Positions 6,211 to 12,805 of a stretch of DNA of 12,805 nt are shown one piece after another. This DNA comes from JANXLO01 sp043762265. Lineage in GTDB: Bacteria > Armatimonadota > Chthonomonadetes > Chthonomonadales > Chthonomonadaceae. Under the pieces are notes generated by a model. The model was given only the letters and a program-made list of their open reading frames with translations, did no database searches and was not told the origin of the DNA. A program made the position numbers and the translations under genes. The stretch spans positions 1 to 12,805 of the forward strand of contig JAYUMV010000178.1 in NCBI GenBank assembly GCA_043762265.1, written 5' to 3'. Within the stretch, counting starts at the first letter, position 1. Each line of letters starts with the position of its first letter.

Positions 6211-8046
6211 ATGAGCGAACAGCATGACCTCAAGGACGCGACCCGCGCCCGCTCCATTCTCGCGACCGACTGTGGAAGCACGACGACCAAAGCCATTCTG
6301 ATCGAACTGATGCCGGACGGGCAGTATCGACTGACCACGCGCGGCGAAGCGCCGACGACGGTCGAAGCTCCCTTCGACGATGTCACGGTCGGCGTCGTCA
6401 ATGCCGTACGGGAATTGGAGGAGCTGAGCGGTCGCACCATTCTCGGCACGGACGGCAAGCCGATGACCCCCTCGACAGACGCCAAAACGGGCGTGGATCT
6501 CTATCTCTCCACCTCCAGCGCGGGCGGCGGTTTGCAGATGTCGGTCGCGGGCGTCGTGAAGGCGATGAGCGCGGAATCGGCGCAGCGCGCGGCCCTCGGC
6601 GCGGGCGCGATCATCATCGACGTCATTGCCGTGGACGACGGACGCAAAGAGTATCAGCGCGTGGAGCGCCTGCGCCAACTGCGCCCCGACATGATCCTGA
6701 TGTCCGGCGGCACCGACGGCGGCACGGTCAACCATCTCGTCGAGATGGCGGAGATGCTGCTCTCCGCCGACCCCAAGCCCCGCCTCGGTATCGGCCTCAA
6801 TCTCCCGGTGATCTACGCCGGCAACAAAGAGGCGTTCAAGCAAGTGGAAGAGATTATCGGCGACAAGGTCTCGCTGCGGCAGGTCGAGAACCTGCGCCCG
6901 ACCCTGGAGCGGGAAAATCTGCTGCCCGCCCGCGAAGCTATCCACGATCTGTTCCTGGAGCACGTCATGCAGCAGGCTCCGGGCTACGGTAAGCTCTCCG
7001 GCTGGACCAGCACCGGCATCATGTCCACTCCGAATGCCGTCGGCAAGATCATGCAGACCATCGCGGAGCAGCGGCATATCAACGTCCTGGGCGTCGATAT
7101 CGGCGGCGCGACCACCGACGTCTTCTCGGTCTTCAGCAATATCTTCAACCGCACCGTCTCCGCGAACCTTGGCATGTCCTACTCGATCTGTAACGTGCTG
7201 ACAGAGGCAAAAGTCGAGAACATCAAGCGCTGGCTGCCCTTTGCGGTTTCCGAGGCCGATCTGCGCAACCAGCTCCGCAACAAGATGATCCGCCCGACCA
7301 CGATCCCGCAGCGACTCATGGATTTGCAGATCGAGCAGGCGGTCGCACGGGAGGCGCTGCGCCTGGCGTTCGAGCACCACAAGTCTCTCGCACGCGGCCT
7401 GACCGGTGTGACGATGGAGAAGAACGTCGGCAACATCTTCGATCAGAAGGGCACTGGCCAGACGCTCGTCAACCTGATGAAGCTGGACATGGTCGTCGGC
7501 TCCGGGGGCGTGCTCTCCCACGCTCCCCGCCGCGAACAGTCCGCCCTGATGATGATGGACGCCTATCAGCCGGAAGGCTTCACGCTCCTGACTGTCGACT
7601 CCATCTTCATGATGCCGCAACTCGGCATTCTCTCTACCGTGCATCCGGAAGCGGCGACGCAGGTCTTCGAGCGGGACTGCTTGATCTACCTCGGCACCTG
7701 TATCGCGCCGGTCGGCGTGGCGAAAGAGGGCGAACCGTGCGTCACCGTGACCATCGGCGGCAAGACGGAGGCGATTCCGTTCGGCACGATCCGCGTCTAT
7801 CCGCTCGGCTTCAAAAACGGCGATGAGGGCGAGCCGGAAGAGACAGCCATCACCGTGACCCCTGCCCGCAACTTCGATCTGGGTGAGGGCAAGGGCAAAG
7901 AGATCCAGAAGACGGTTCAGGGCGGCGTCGCCGGGGTCATCATCGATACACGCGGGCGCCCGCTCCAGATCCCGACCGAAGACAATGCCCGCGTCGTCAA
8001 GATGAAAGAGTGGCTTACCGCCATGAATCTGCCCAGCGCCCAATAA
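6211..8046 (+). CDS. glmL: GlmL/MutL-family protein (glutamate mutase L-like ASKHA ATPase)
   Basis: The 611-residue product belongs to the GlmL family, found beside B12-dependent carbon-skeleton and amino mutases and thought to act as a reactivase or chaperone; it is unrelated to mismatch-repair MutL. It shows the ASKHA ATPase motifs: phosphate-1 DCGSTTTKAIL (20-30), phosphate-2 GVDIGGATTDVFSV (about 293-306) and an adenosine-site loop VVGSGGVLSH (about 428-437). The family stretch STSSAGGGLQMSV followed by AQRAALGAGAIII is also present. Its length is the long form; clostridial GlmL is about 460 residues. I chose ATG 6211, which has GGAGAG 13 bases upstream; an in-frame ATG at 6175 lacks an SD. 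No mutase or B12 gene is adjacent, so its partner is unknown. Confidence 0.87.
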   Translation: MSEQHDLKDATRARSILATDCGSTTTKAILIELMPDGQYRLTTRGEAPTTVEAPFDDVTVGVVNAVRELEELSGRTILGTDGKPMTPSTDAKTGVDLYLSTSSAGGGLQMSVAGVVKAMSAESAQRAALGAGAIIIDVIAVDDGRKEYQRVERLRQLRPDMILMSGGTDGGTVNHLVEMAEMLLSADPKPRLGIGLNLPVIYAGNKEAFKQVEEIIGDKVSLRQVENLRPTLERENLLPAREAIHDLFLEHVMQQAPGYGKLSGWTSTGIMSTPNAVGKIMQTIAEQRHINVLGVDIGGATTDVFSVFSNIFNRTVSANLGMSYSICNVLTEAKVENIKRWLPFAVSEADLRNQLRNKMIRPTTIPQRLMDLQIEQAVAREALRLAFEHHKSLARGLTGVTMEKNVGNIFDQKGTGQTLVNLMKLDMVVGSGGVLSHAPRREQSALMMMDAYQPEGFTLLTVDSIFMMPQLGILSTVHPEAATQVFERDCLIYLGTCIAPVGVAKEGEPCVTVTIGGKTEAIPFGTIRVYPLGFKNGDEGEPEETAITVTPARNFDLGEGKGKEIQKTVQGGVAGVIIDTRGRPLQIPTEDNARVVKMKEWLTAMNLPSAQ

Positions 8047-8064
8047 CAACCGCCCAATAACAAC
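8037..8064 (+). repeat. Perfect 14-bp tandem duplication across the glmL stop codon
   Basis: CGCCCAATAACAAC occurs twice in direct succession (8037-8050 and 8051-8064). The first copy contains the last glmL codons and the TAA stop. The second therefore lies wholly outside the gene. It looks like a recent slippage duplication, just upstream of the promoter of the next gene. Confidence 0.9.
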
Positions 8065-8065
8065 T

Positions 8066-8097
8066 TTGTGAACGGACCAGGATCGGACACGTATAAT
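8066..8097 (+). promoter_or_regulatory. Putative promoter of the zinc-ribbon gene
   Basis: A perfect TATAAT -10 box lies at 8092-8097, 37 bases before the chosen start. The best -35-like hexamer, TTGTGA (8066-8071), is 20 bp away, longer than the ideal spacing. The -10 call is the solid part. Confidence 0.5.
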
Positions 8098-8134
8098 AAC
8101 GCAGTGAGAAGATCCTGTGAAAGGGGAAATGGAT

Positions 8135-8464
8135 ATGAGTACCAAGACTTTAGATGCGCCGGATATCGGGGTGATCGAACTGCCGGAGACGGCGGAGCCA
8201 CCGACGGATTCGGATGTAGACCACACTCCTGGAGATGCGGGCAACGATTTTGGGCGCTGTCCGGTTTGCGACAAGCCCCTGCGCCCGCACGACCCGAATA
8301 CGGGGCAGCCGCGCACGCCGCCGGTCGGCAAAGGGTTTGCCAGCCGGGCAAAGTGCGGTGGTTGCGGCACGATTCTCTACTACAAAGGCGGCAAAGAGTG
8401 GGGCATCCTGCTCGACAGCGATCTGAGCGATGAGGATCGTGCACTCGATAAGCTGCGCTGGTAG
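8135..8464 (+). CDS. Small zinc-ribbon protein of unknown function
   Basis: This 109-residue acidic protein has an unstructured N-terminus (about 1-40, rich in Pro, Asp and Glu), then a likely zinc ribbon with two CxxC knuckles: CPVC (42-45) and CGGC (74-77), about 28 residues apart. The segment HDPNTGQP between them looks like a loop. It ends in an acidic helix, DLSDEDRALDKLRW. The start at ATG 8135 is set by AGGGG (8122-8126), 8 bases upstream; a GTG at 8117 and an ATG at 8129 are in frame but worse placed. It has its own -10 box and is followed by the phosphoesterase after 69 bp. I do not recognise a named family. Nucleic-acid or protein binding is possible. Confidence 0.75.
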   Translation: MSTKTLDAPDIGVIELPETAEPPTDSDVDHTPGDAGNDFGRCPVCDKPLRPHDPNTGQPRTPPVGKGFASRAKCGGCGTILYYKGGKEWGILLDSDLSDEDRALDKLRW

Positions 8465-8533
8465 TTGCGATTCAGAGCAGCGCAAAAGTTGGGACGGGGC
8501 GCGAGAGGCGGGGTCATGTCACGCGGAGGTTTC

Positions 8534-10993
8534 ATGCGACGTAAGATCTTGTTGGCTCTAGGTATCGTTCCCTTGCTGGGCGCGTTCGGTGTCACCGCTG
8601 CCCGGTTTCCGGCGCTTCAGATGGGCAAGCAGGCCGATGGTGGCTTTGTGGTCTCGACCGGTCGCCGTATCGGGCCAGGTACGATCGCGTTCAACGGGCG
8701 CCCTGTCGATATTGCGCTGCATCCGAGCGGGGAGTTCTTCGCGGTTCTGAATCAGAGCAATGTCTTCCTGGCGACGAAGGACGGCGTAATCTCCGATTCG
8801 ACGGCTCCGCTTGGCGCGGGGGCGGGCTATCGGGGCGCTATCTGGTCCCCGGACGGTGCGCGCCTCTACGTCAGCGTGGAGACCGGGATCGTGCAGGAGT
8901 TCGTACTGGCCGACCGCAAACTGGTGGCTGGCAAAAAACTCGTCATCACGACGGAGGGAGAGAAAGAGAATCCCCGGCCCGGTGGCATGATCTTTACTCG
9001 GGATGGCCTGCATCTGTTCGTCTGCGCCTGCGATCGCAATGCGGTCGTGGAACTCGCCATGCCCGAAGGCAAGTGGGTGCGTGAGTATCCGGTGCAGAAC
9101 CTGCCATTCGAGGTGAAACTCAGCACGGACGAACGAACGCTGATCGCCACCGACTGGGGCGGGCATCTGGTCAAGGATGGCGACGACATGGCAGCGAGCG
9201 GCAACACGATGCTCGCTATCGACTCCCACGGCGCAGCCTCTTCCGGCACCGTCAGCCTGATCCTGCGTGCGACCGGCGAGACGAAACGCGTCGAGGTAGG
9301 GCTGCATCCGACCGGAATCGCCGTCTCGGGTGACACCGCCTATATCGCGAATGCGGCGGGAGACAGCCTCTCCATCGTCGATATTTCGAAGGCAACGCTC
9401 CTCCGCACGATTCCGCTGAAGTGGGGCAGCCTCAATCTGTTCGGCTCCATGCCCTGCGCCCTCGCTCTCTCCGGCCATACCCTCTATATCTGCAACGGCG
9501 GCGACAACGCCCTCTGCGAGTTCGATCTCCCGACCGGTACGGTGCGCGGCTATCGGCCTGCGGGCTACTTCCCGATGGCGGTGGCGCTTTCGGCGGATGG
9601 CGGCACGGCCTATGTGGTCAATACCAAGGGCAACGGCTCGGTGCGCAACACGGCGCTCGGCAAGCCCGGAAACGCACACGACTTCCAGGGCACGGTCTCG
9701 GTGATCGACCTGAAGGCCGACTTGAAGGCGGCGACGGCCCGCGTTGCTGCCGACAACGACTGGAACCGTAGCCGCGCCGACCTCGATCCGCCCCTGGCCG
9801 TCTACAAAGGCGCGATCAAACATGTCCTCTATATCATCAAAGAGAACCGCACCTACGACGAGGTGTTCGGGGACATGAAAGAGGGCAACGGCGACCCGAA
9901 ACTGTGCGATCTCGGAGAGACCATCACCCCGAACGCGCATGCGCTGGCCCGCCAGTTCACCCTCTTCGACAACGGCTATGTGACCGGCACCAACAGCGCC
10001 GACGGTCACGCCTGGAGCACCCAGGCTCTCGCGGACGACTATCTCGAACACTTCTACACCGGCTACCGTACCTACCCTGACGATGGCGACTGCGCGATGG
10101 CGATCTCGCCCGCAGGCGGGCTCTGGGATGTGGCGCTGAAGAAGGGCAAATCGCTGCGGATCTACGGCGAGTTCTGCGACGACGAACTCGCGGTCTTCAC
10201 GCCAGCGGTTACCAGTTGGAAAGAGGTCTGGGACGACCGTGTCAGCGGCAAACGGCGGATCGGGAAGAGCGTCAATACCCGGATCGCGGAGCTGCGCCCC
10301 TATATCCATCCTAACTACGTCTACTGGCCGCTGCTCCAGAGCGATCAAGAGCGAGCCGATCTCTTCACTGGCGAATATGCCCGCATGAGCCGGGAGAATC
10401 GCGTCCCGAACCTGATGATTATGAGCCTGCCCTCCGACCATACGGAAGGCCGCAACCCCAACTATCCCAAGCCGCAGTGCATGGTCGCCGACAACGATCT
10501 GGCGCTCGGGCGCATCGTGGAAGCGGTCTCGAAAAGCAAAGAGTGGAAAGAGACCTGCATCTTCGTGATCGAGGACGACGCCCAGTCTGGCCCCGACCAT
10601 GTCGATGGTCACCGCACCGTCTACGCCGCCTACAGCCCCTACACCAGGCGCGGCTATGTGGATCACAACCTCTACACGACGCTCTCCATGCTGCGCTCCA
10701 TCGAGAAGATGCTCGGCCTCGACCCCATGAACCGCTTCGACGCTCTGACGCCGCCGCTCACGGGCTGCTTCACCGACACGCCCGACTTGAGCGCCTTTAC
10801 CAGCGTTCCCAACCGCATTACCCTCGACCAGATGAACCCGCCTCCCGCCAAACAGGCCGGCCTCGAACGCTTCTGGACCGAAAAATCCATCGCGCTCGAC
10901 TGGAGCGGCCTCGACCGCCCCGATCCCCAAATCCTCAACGAAGTGATCTGGCACACTCTCAAAGGCGTCAACACCCCCTATCCGACACGTTGA
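8534..10993 (+). CDS. Exported YncE-like beta-propeller / phosphoesterase-family fusion protein
   Basis: The 819-residue product begins with a signal peptide (MRRKILLALGIVPLLGAFG). Residues about 45-410 form a YncE/YVTN-type beta-propeller, with blade motifs such as GRPVDIALHPSGEFFAVL, GLHPTGIAVSGDTAYIANA and FPMAVALSADGGTAYVVN. From 428 comes a phosphoesterase domain (PF04185 type, as in phospholipase C and acid phosphatases). It opens with IKHVLYIIKENRTYDEVFGD, where the ENRTYDE stretch matches the family's nucleophile/metal region. It closes with metal-ligand-like EDDAQSGPDHVDGHR (680-694). The substrate is unknown; phosphate release outside the cytoplasm is the family expectation. ATG 8534 has GGAGG only 4 bases upstream. 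In-frame ATG 8516, with AGAGG 7 bases upstream, is almost as good and keeps the signal peptide. A 9-bp hairpin overlaps the stop codon. Confidence 0.88.
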   Translation: MRRKILLALGIVPLLGAFGVTAARFPALQMGKQADGGFVVSTGRRIGPGTIAFNGRPVDIALHPSGEFFAVLNQSNVFLATKDGVISDSTAPLGAGAGYRGAIWSPDGARLYVSVETGIVQEFVLADRKLVAGKKLVITTEGEKENPRPGGMIFTRDGLHLFVCACDRNAVVELAMPEGKWVREYPVQNLPFEVKLSTDERTLIATDWGGHLVKDGDDMAASGNTMLAIDSHGAASSGTVSLILRATGETKRVEVGLHPTGIAVSGDTAYIANAAGDSLSIVDISKATLLRTIPLKWGSLNLFGSMPCALALSGHTLYICNGGDNALCEFDLPTGTVRGYRPAGYFPMAVALSADGGTAYVVNTKGNGSVRNTALGKPGNAHDFQGTVSVIDLKADLKAATARVAADNDWNRSRADLDPPLAVYKGAIKHVLYIIKENRTYDEVFGDMKEGNGDPKLCDLGETITPNAHALARQFTLFDNGYVTGTNSADGHAWSTQALADDYLEHFYTGYRTYPDDGDCAMAISPAGGLWDVALKKGKSLRIYGEFCDDELAVFTPAVTSWKEVWDDRVSGKRRIGKSVNTRIAELRPYIHPNYVYWPLLQSDQERADLFTGEYARMSRENRVPNLMIMSLPSDHTEGRNPNYPKPQCMVADNDLALGRIVEAVSKSKEWKETCIFVIEDDAQSGPDHVDGHRTVYAAYSPYTRRGYVDHNLYTTLSMLRSIEKMLGLDPMNRFDALTPPLTGCFTDTPDLSAFTSVPNRITLDQMNPPPAKQAGLERFWTEKSIALDWSGLDRPDPQILNEVIWHTLKGVNTPYPTR

Positions 10994-11000
10994 TAGGGGG
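10974..11000. terminator. Strong hairpin overlapping the phosphoesterase stop codon
   Basis: CCCCCTATC (10974-10982) and GATAGGGGG (10992-11000) form a perfect 9-bp stem with a 9-base loop. The stop codon TGA (10991-10993) lies at the loop/stem border. No T-tract follows on either strand, so it is not a canonical intrinsic terminator. It lies between convergent genes and may protect the mRNA 3' end or act bidirectionally. Confidence 0.5.
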
Positions 11001-11027
11001 CACTGTGAGGTGGGAGAGGCTGGCCTA

Positions 11028-11537
11028 TCAGGCGTATCCGTTGAATTGTACGGCTCCGAAACGATGGGTTTTTACATCGTAAGTGACATGATAGAAGCCG
11101 GTTCCTCCATCGTCAACGAAGATGGGTCGTTGGCGCCAATATGGGAATTCCGATAGGAAAGTGGCACGAAAAGCGTTCACATAGACTCGTTTTTTGCCGT
11201 CCTGGATAATGCCGATGTACTGGCGATAGTAGTTTGCAATGCTCAACGGAGAGGAGCCGGCAGGCTGGTGCGGCACCGGCGTCTTTGCCGCCAGCATCGG
11301 CAAGGCGCTCTCCATGGTCGCAATCTCCGCGCGCGTGGGCGTCCAGAACTGCGTACCTTTTGGGAAGAGGTAGTTTGCGGCTGAACCCGGTAGTATCACG
11401 GTGATGCCGTTCGCTGCGTTACTGACGCTCGGCTTATTCTGAGGGGGCGGACTGCTCTGCGCGAGGCAGATGCCCGGTGTTATGGTAACAAAAAGCAGCG
11501 CTGCCGATCCGATATAGAAAGTGCTTCTCTTCTTCAT
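11028..11537 (-). CDS. Small secreted protein of unknown function
   Basis: The 169-residue product starts with a clear Sec signal peptide: basic MKKR, a hydrophobic core, and a probable signal peptidase I site after Ala26 in GICLAQ. There is no lipobox. A Ser/Pro/Gln-rich stretch follows, then a compact domain rich in aromatic residues: LPMLA, YYRQYIGI, KKRVYVNAF, and a C-terminal VDDGGTGFYHVTYD then FNGYA. I have seen similar DGG-then-FNG endings in small exported proteins of unknown function, but cannot name a family. The ATG at 11537 has AGGGA about 8 bases upstream; 24 extra in-frame residues to 11609 precede the signal peptide and look spurious. GC of sampled lines is about 43-52%, well below neighbouring genes. 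Confidence 0.72.
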   Translation of the reverse strand: MKKRSTFYIGSAALLFVTITPGICLAQSSPPPQNKPSVSNAANGITVILPGSAANYLFPKGTQFWTPTRAEIATMESALPMLAAKTPVPHQPAGSSPLSIANYYRQYIGIIQDGKKRVYVNAFRATFLSEFPYWRQRPIFVDDGGTGFYHVTYDVKTHRFGAVQFNGYA

Positions 11538-11674
11538 TTTGATTTTCCCTTCCGATTTGCCCCGTTTCGATGACGGCATATCGCCCTTAGCCCCAACGGA
11601 CGAATTCAATGTATTAGATCCATGGAAAAGTAGTAAGGTTCATGCGCTTGACCTTCTCTGTTCGACGTTAGTCG

Positions 11675-11700
11675 AAAAAGGCGGAAGTGATCCCTCTGCC
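11675..11700 (-). terminator. Probable intrinsic terminator of the peptidase gene
   Basis: On the minus strand a stem GGC-A-GAGG / CTTC-C-GCC with a 5-base loop is followed directly by TTTTT. It lies about 50 bases below the stop of the carboxypeptidase gene. A second perfect 6-bp hairpin (TTCGAC/GTCGAA, 11661-11676) overlaps the T-tract, an odd nested arrangement. No gene is seen in 11538-11749. Confidence 0.5.
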
Positions 11701-11749
11701 CGTTCCTAGAAAACCCGTTGGGCCGTTGCATTGCGTTTTCTTTCATGTT

Positions 11750-12805
11750 TTACTCTGCGGTGCCCACAGGAGCGAGGGCGACGCGGCCGGGGCCGAAGGC
11801 GATGGCGTTGAGGAACATGCGGCGGAGGCCGATCCAGGTCGCGCGGGAGGTCGGGTCGGTGAGAAAGAGAATGACGTGGCCGCGTCCGGTCGGTTCATCG
11901 ACGACATAGGCCGTGCTGGCAAGGAATTTTTCGGTGTTGTCGGGCCAGGTGAAGCCGGAGAGGCGCAGGTTCTCTTTGCCGAATGTGACGACGTTGCTGC
12001 CTTTCTCGCTGGGCTTCAGGAAGGTATCGCCAGCGAGCGGGGCCGCGATCTCCACCGTGTCTCCGGTTCCGTAGCCAAAGCCGAGGAAGTGCGTGGTGTC
12101 GAGGGTAGCCCGAAATATCGCGCCTGGCAGAGACAGAGGCTGTTGCGGTTTGACGGGCGGCACCTCCGGCTTCGGTCCCGGCTTGTCGTCCTTCTTCTCC
12201 TCTTTTTTGGGATCGCCCTCGACGCGGGACGCTGTGGTGAGGCCGATCTCCTTCTCGGCAAACCAGGTTCCGGCGCTGCCCAGCCCGATGAGCGCTCCGC
12301 CCCGAGTTGCCCACTCCTTGAGCACGTCCGCGCCACGCTTGCCGAGGGAGCCGTAGCGACCGTCCGGCAGAATAATGACATTGAAGCGGGAGAGATCCGC
12401 GTTGGGAAGCGCCCGCAGACTGATGGAGGTGAACTTCAGCCCCACCTGCTTCTCCAAGAGATGCCAGACTGCGCCGAATGCCGTCTGATCGACGCCGTCT
12501 CCGCCCGCTACCGCGATGCTGGGGTGTTTCATATCCTCGATAGAGGCAGAGCCCAGTCCGCCGGACCCGGGATCGCCGAAGCCGGTGCTCACGGCGACTA
12601 CTTCCACCCCGAGGTCCCGCGCCAGCGCATCGAGGCGGGCATGCAGAGACGCCGGATTGCGGCTGACGCGCACGACGAACGTGCCGCGCGGCCACTCCCG
12701 GTTCTCCGCGCGAACCGGCTTCATCACTGCGGCCACATGGTAGTTTTCCTGCAAGAGGCGCAGCGCCAGCAGCGCCGCCGCCTCCCGGTCGTAACGGATC
12801 AGATA
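11750..12805 (-). CDS. Probable M14 zinc carboxypeptidase, C-terminal part (partial)
   Basis: The frame is open to the right edge, so only the last 351 residues are seen. The opening segment (YLIRYDREAAALLALRLLQ, then WPRGTFVVRV and LARDLGVEV) resembles the region after the catalytic domain of large exported bacterial M14 peptidases. A Rossmann-like, class I glutamine-amidotransferase-like domain follows (about 94-187: HPSIAVAGG, FNVIILPDGRYG, GGALIGLGSAGTWF). A Lys/Glu/Pro linker comes next (about 197-225). The last part is a beta-rich domain ending in TSRATWIGLRRMFLNAIAFGP. The zinc ligands and any signal peptide lie outside the window, so the catalytic class is inferred. No start is visible; a TTG at 12754 is internal. 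A terminator-like hairpin lies downstream. Confidence 0.65.
   Translation of the reverse strand, partial: YLIRYDREAAALLALRLLQENYHVAAVMKPVRAENREWPRGTFVVRVSRNPASLHARLDALARDLGVEVVAVSTGFGDPGSGGLGSASIEDMKHPSIAVAGGDGVDQTAFGAVWHLLEKQVGLKFTSISLRALPNADLSRFNVIILPDGRYGSLGKRGADVLKEWATRGGALIGLGSAGTWFAEKEIGLTTASRVEGDPKKEEKKDDKPGPKPEVPPVKPQQPLSLPGAIFRATLDTTHFLGFGYGTGDTVEIAAPLAGDTFLKPSEKGSNVVTFGKENLRLSGFTWPDNTEKFLASTAYVVDEPTGRGHVILFLTDPTSRATWIGLRRMFLNAIAFGPGRVALAPVGTAE

Noticed and set aside
6211..8046. Identification as mismatch-repair MutL
   Set aside because: The protein has ASKHA ATPase motifs and the GlmL-specific stretches, not the GHKL ATPase of DNA mismatch repair MutL.
6097..8370. 757-codon minus-strand open frame opposite glmL
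   Set aside because: The translation is Asp/His/Arg-rich without motifs, typical of the antisense of a GC-rich gene; glmL motifs on the plus strand are decisive.
8558..10954. 798-codon minus-strand open frame opposite the phosphoesterase
   Set aside because: Same antisense effect; no domain seen, and the plus strand has clear propeller and phosphoesterase motifs.
1..12805. CRISPR array, IS element, tRNA or rRNA genes
   Set aside because: Reading through, I found no spaced direct repeats, transposase, terminal inverted repeats or tRNA/rRNA-like segments.

Overview
The window is GC-rich bacterial DNA (sample lines run about 60-67% GC, falling to about 43-52% around 11028-11700). It is densely coded, with strong Shine-Dalgarno sites and no recognisable phage, plasmid, IS or CRISPR content. 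The gene mix is a globin-ankyrin fusion, a polyphosphate-type cluster, a long-form GlmL, a YncE-like propeller phosphoesterase and a large M14-type peptidase, with a probable T-box leader. It would fit an Armatimonadota or other Terrabacteria genome, but no universal marker is present, so the taxon is only a guess.

Layout. (1) Positions 1-435 hold no protein gene. The left end looks like the first part of a T-box leader on the minus strand, fired by a consensus TTGACA/TATAAT promoter at 148-177, so an aminoacyl-tRNA synthetase or amino-acid gene probably lies off the left edge. (2) 436-1938 (+) is a group II truncated haemoglobin domain fused to ankyrin repeats. (3) 1977-6022 (-) is a run of six genes with short gaps or overlaps. 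In transcription order they are a TrkA N-domain-only protein, a full TrkA/RCK protein, two half-CHAD proteins, a helix-hairpin-helix protein and a Ppx/GppA phosphatase. CHAD and Ppx proteins both handle polyphosphate, and TrkA proteins gate K+ uptake, so this looks like a polyphosphate/potassium homeostasis cluster. (4) A divergent promoter region (6023-6210) separates it from glmL (6211-8046, +), which has none of its usual B12-mutase partners beside it. (5) A small zinc-ribbon protein (8135-8464) and a large exported beta-propeller/phosphoesterase (8534-10993) follow on the plus strand. (6) Two minus-strand genes close the window: a small secreted protein of unknown function (11028-11537) in lower-GC DNA, and the C-terminal part of a probable M14 zinc carboxypeptidase (11750 to the right edge).

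The observations most worth a second look are the globin-ankyrin fusion, the CHAD domain divided between two overlapping genes with the N-half histidine replaced by lysine, the embedding of polyphosphate genes with TrkA and HhH proteins, and the T-box-like leader at the left edge.
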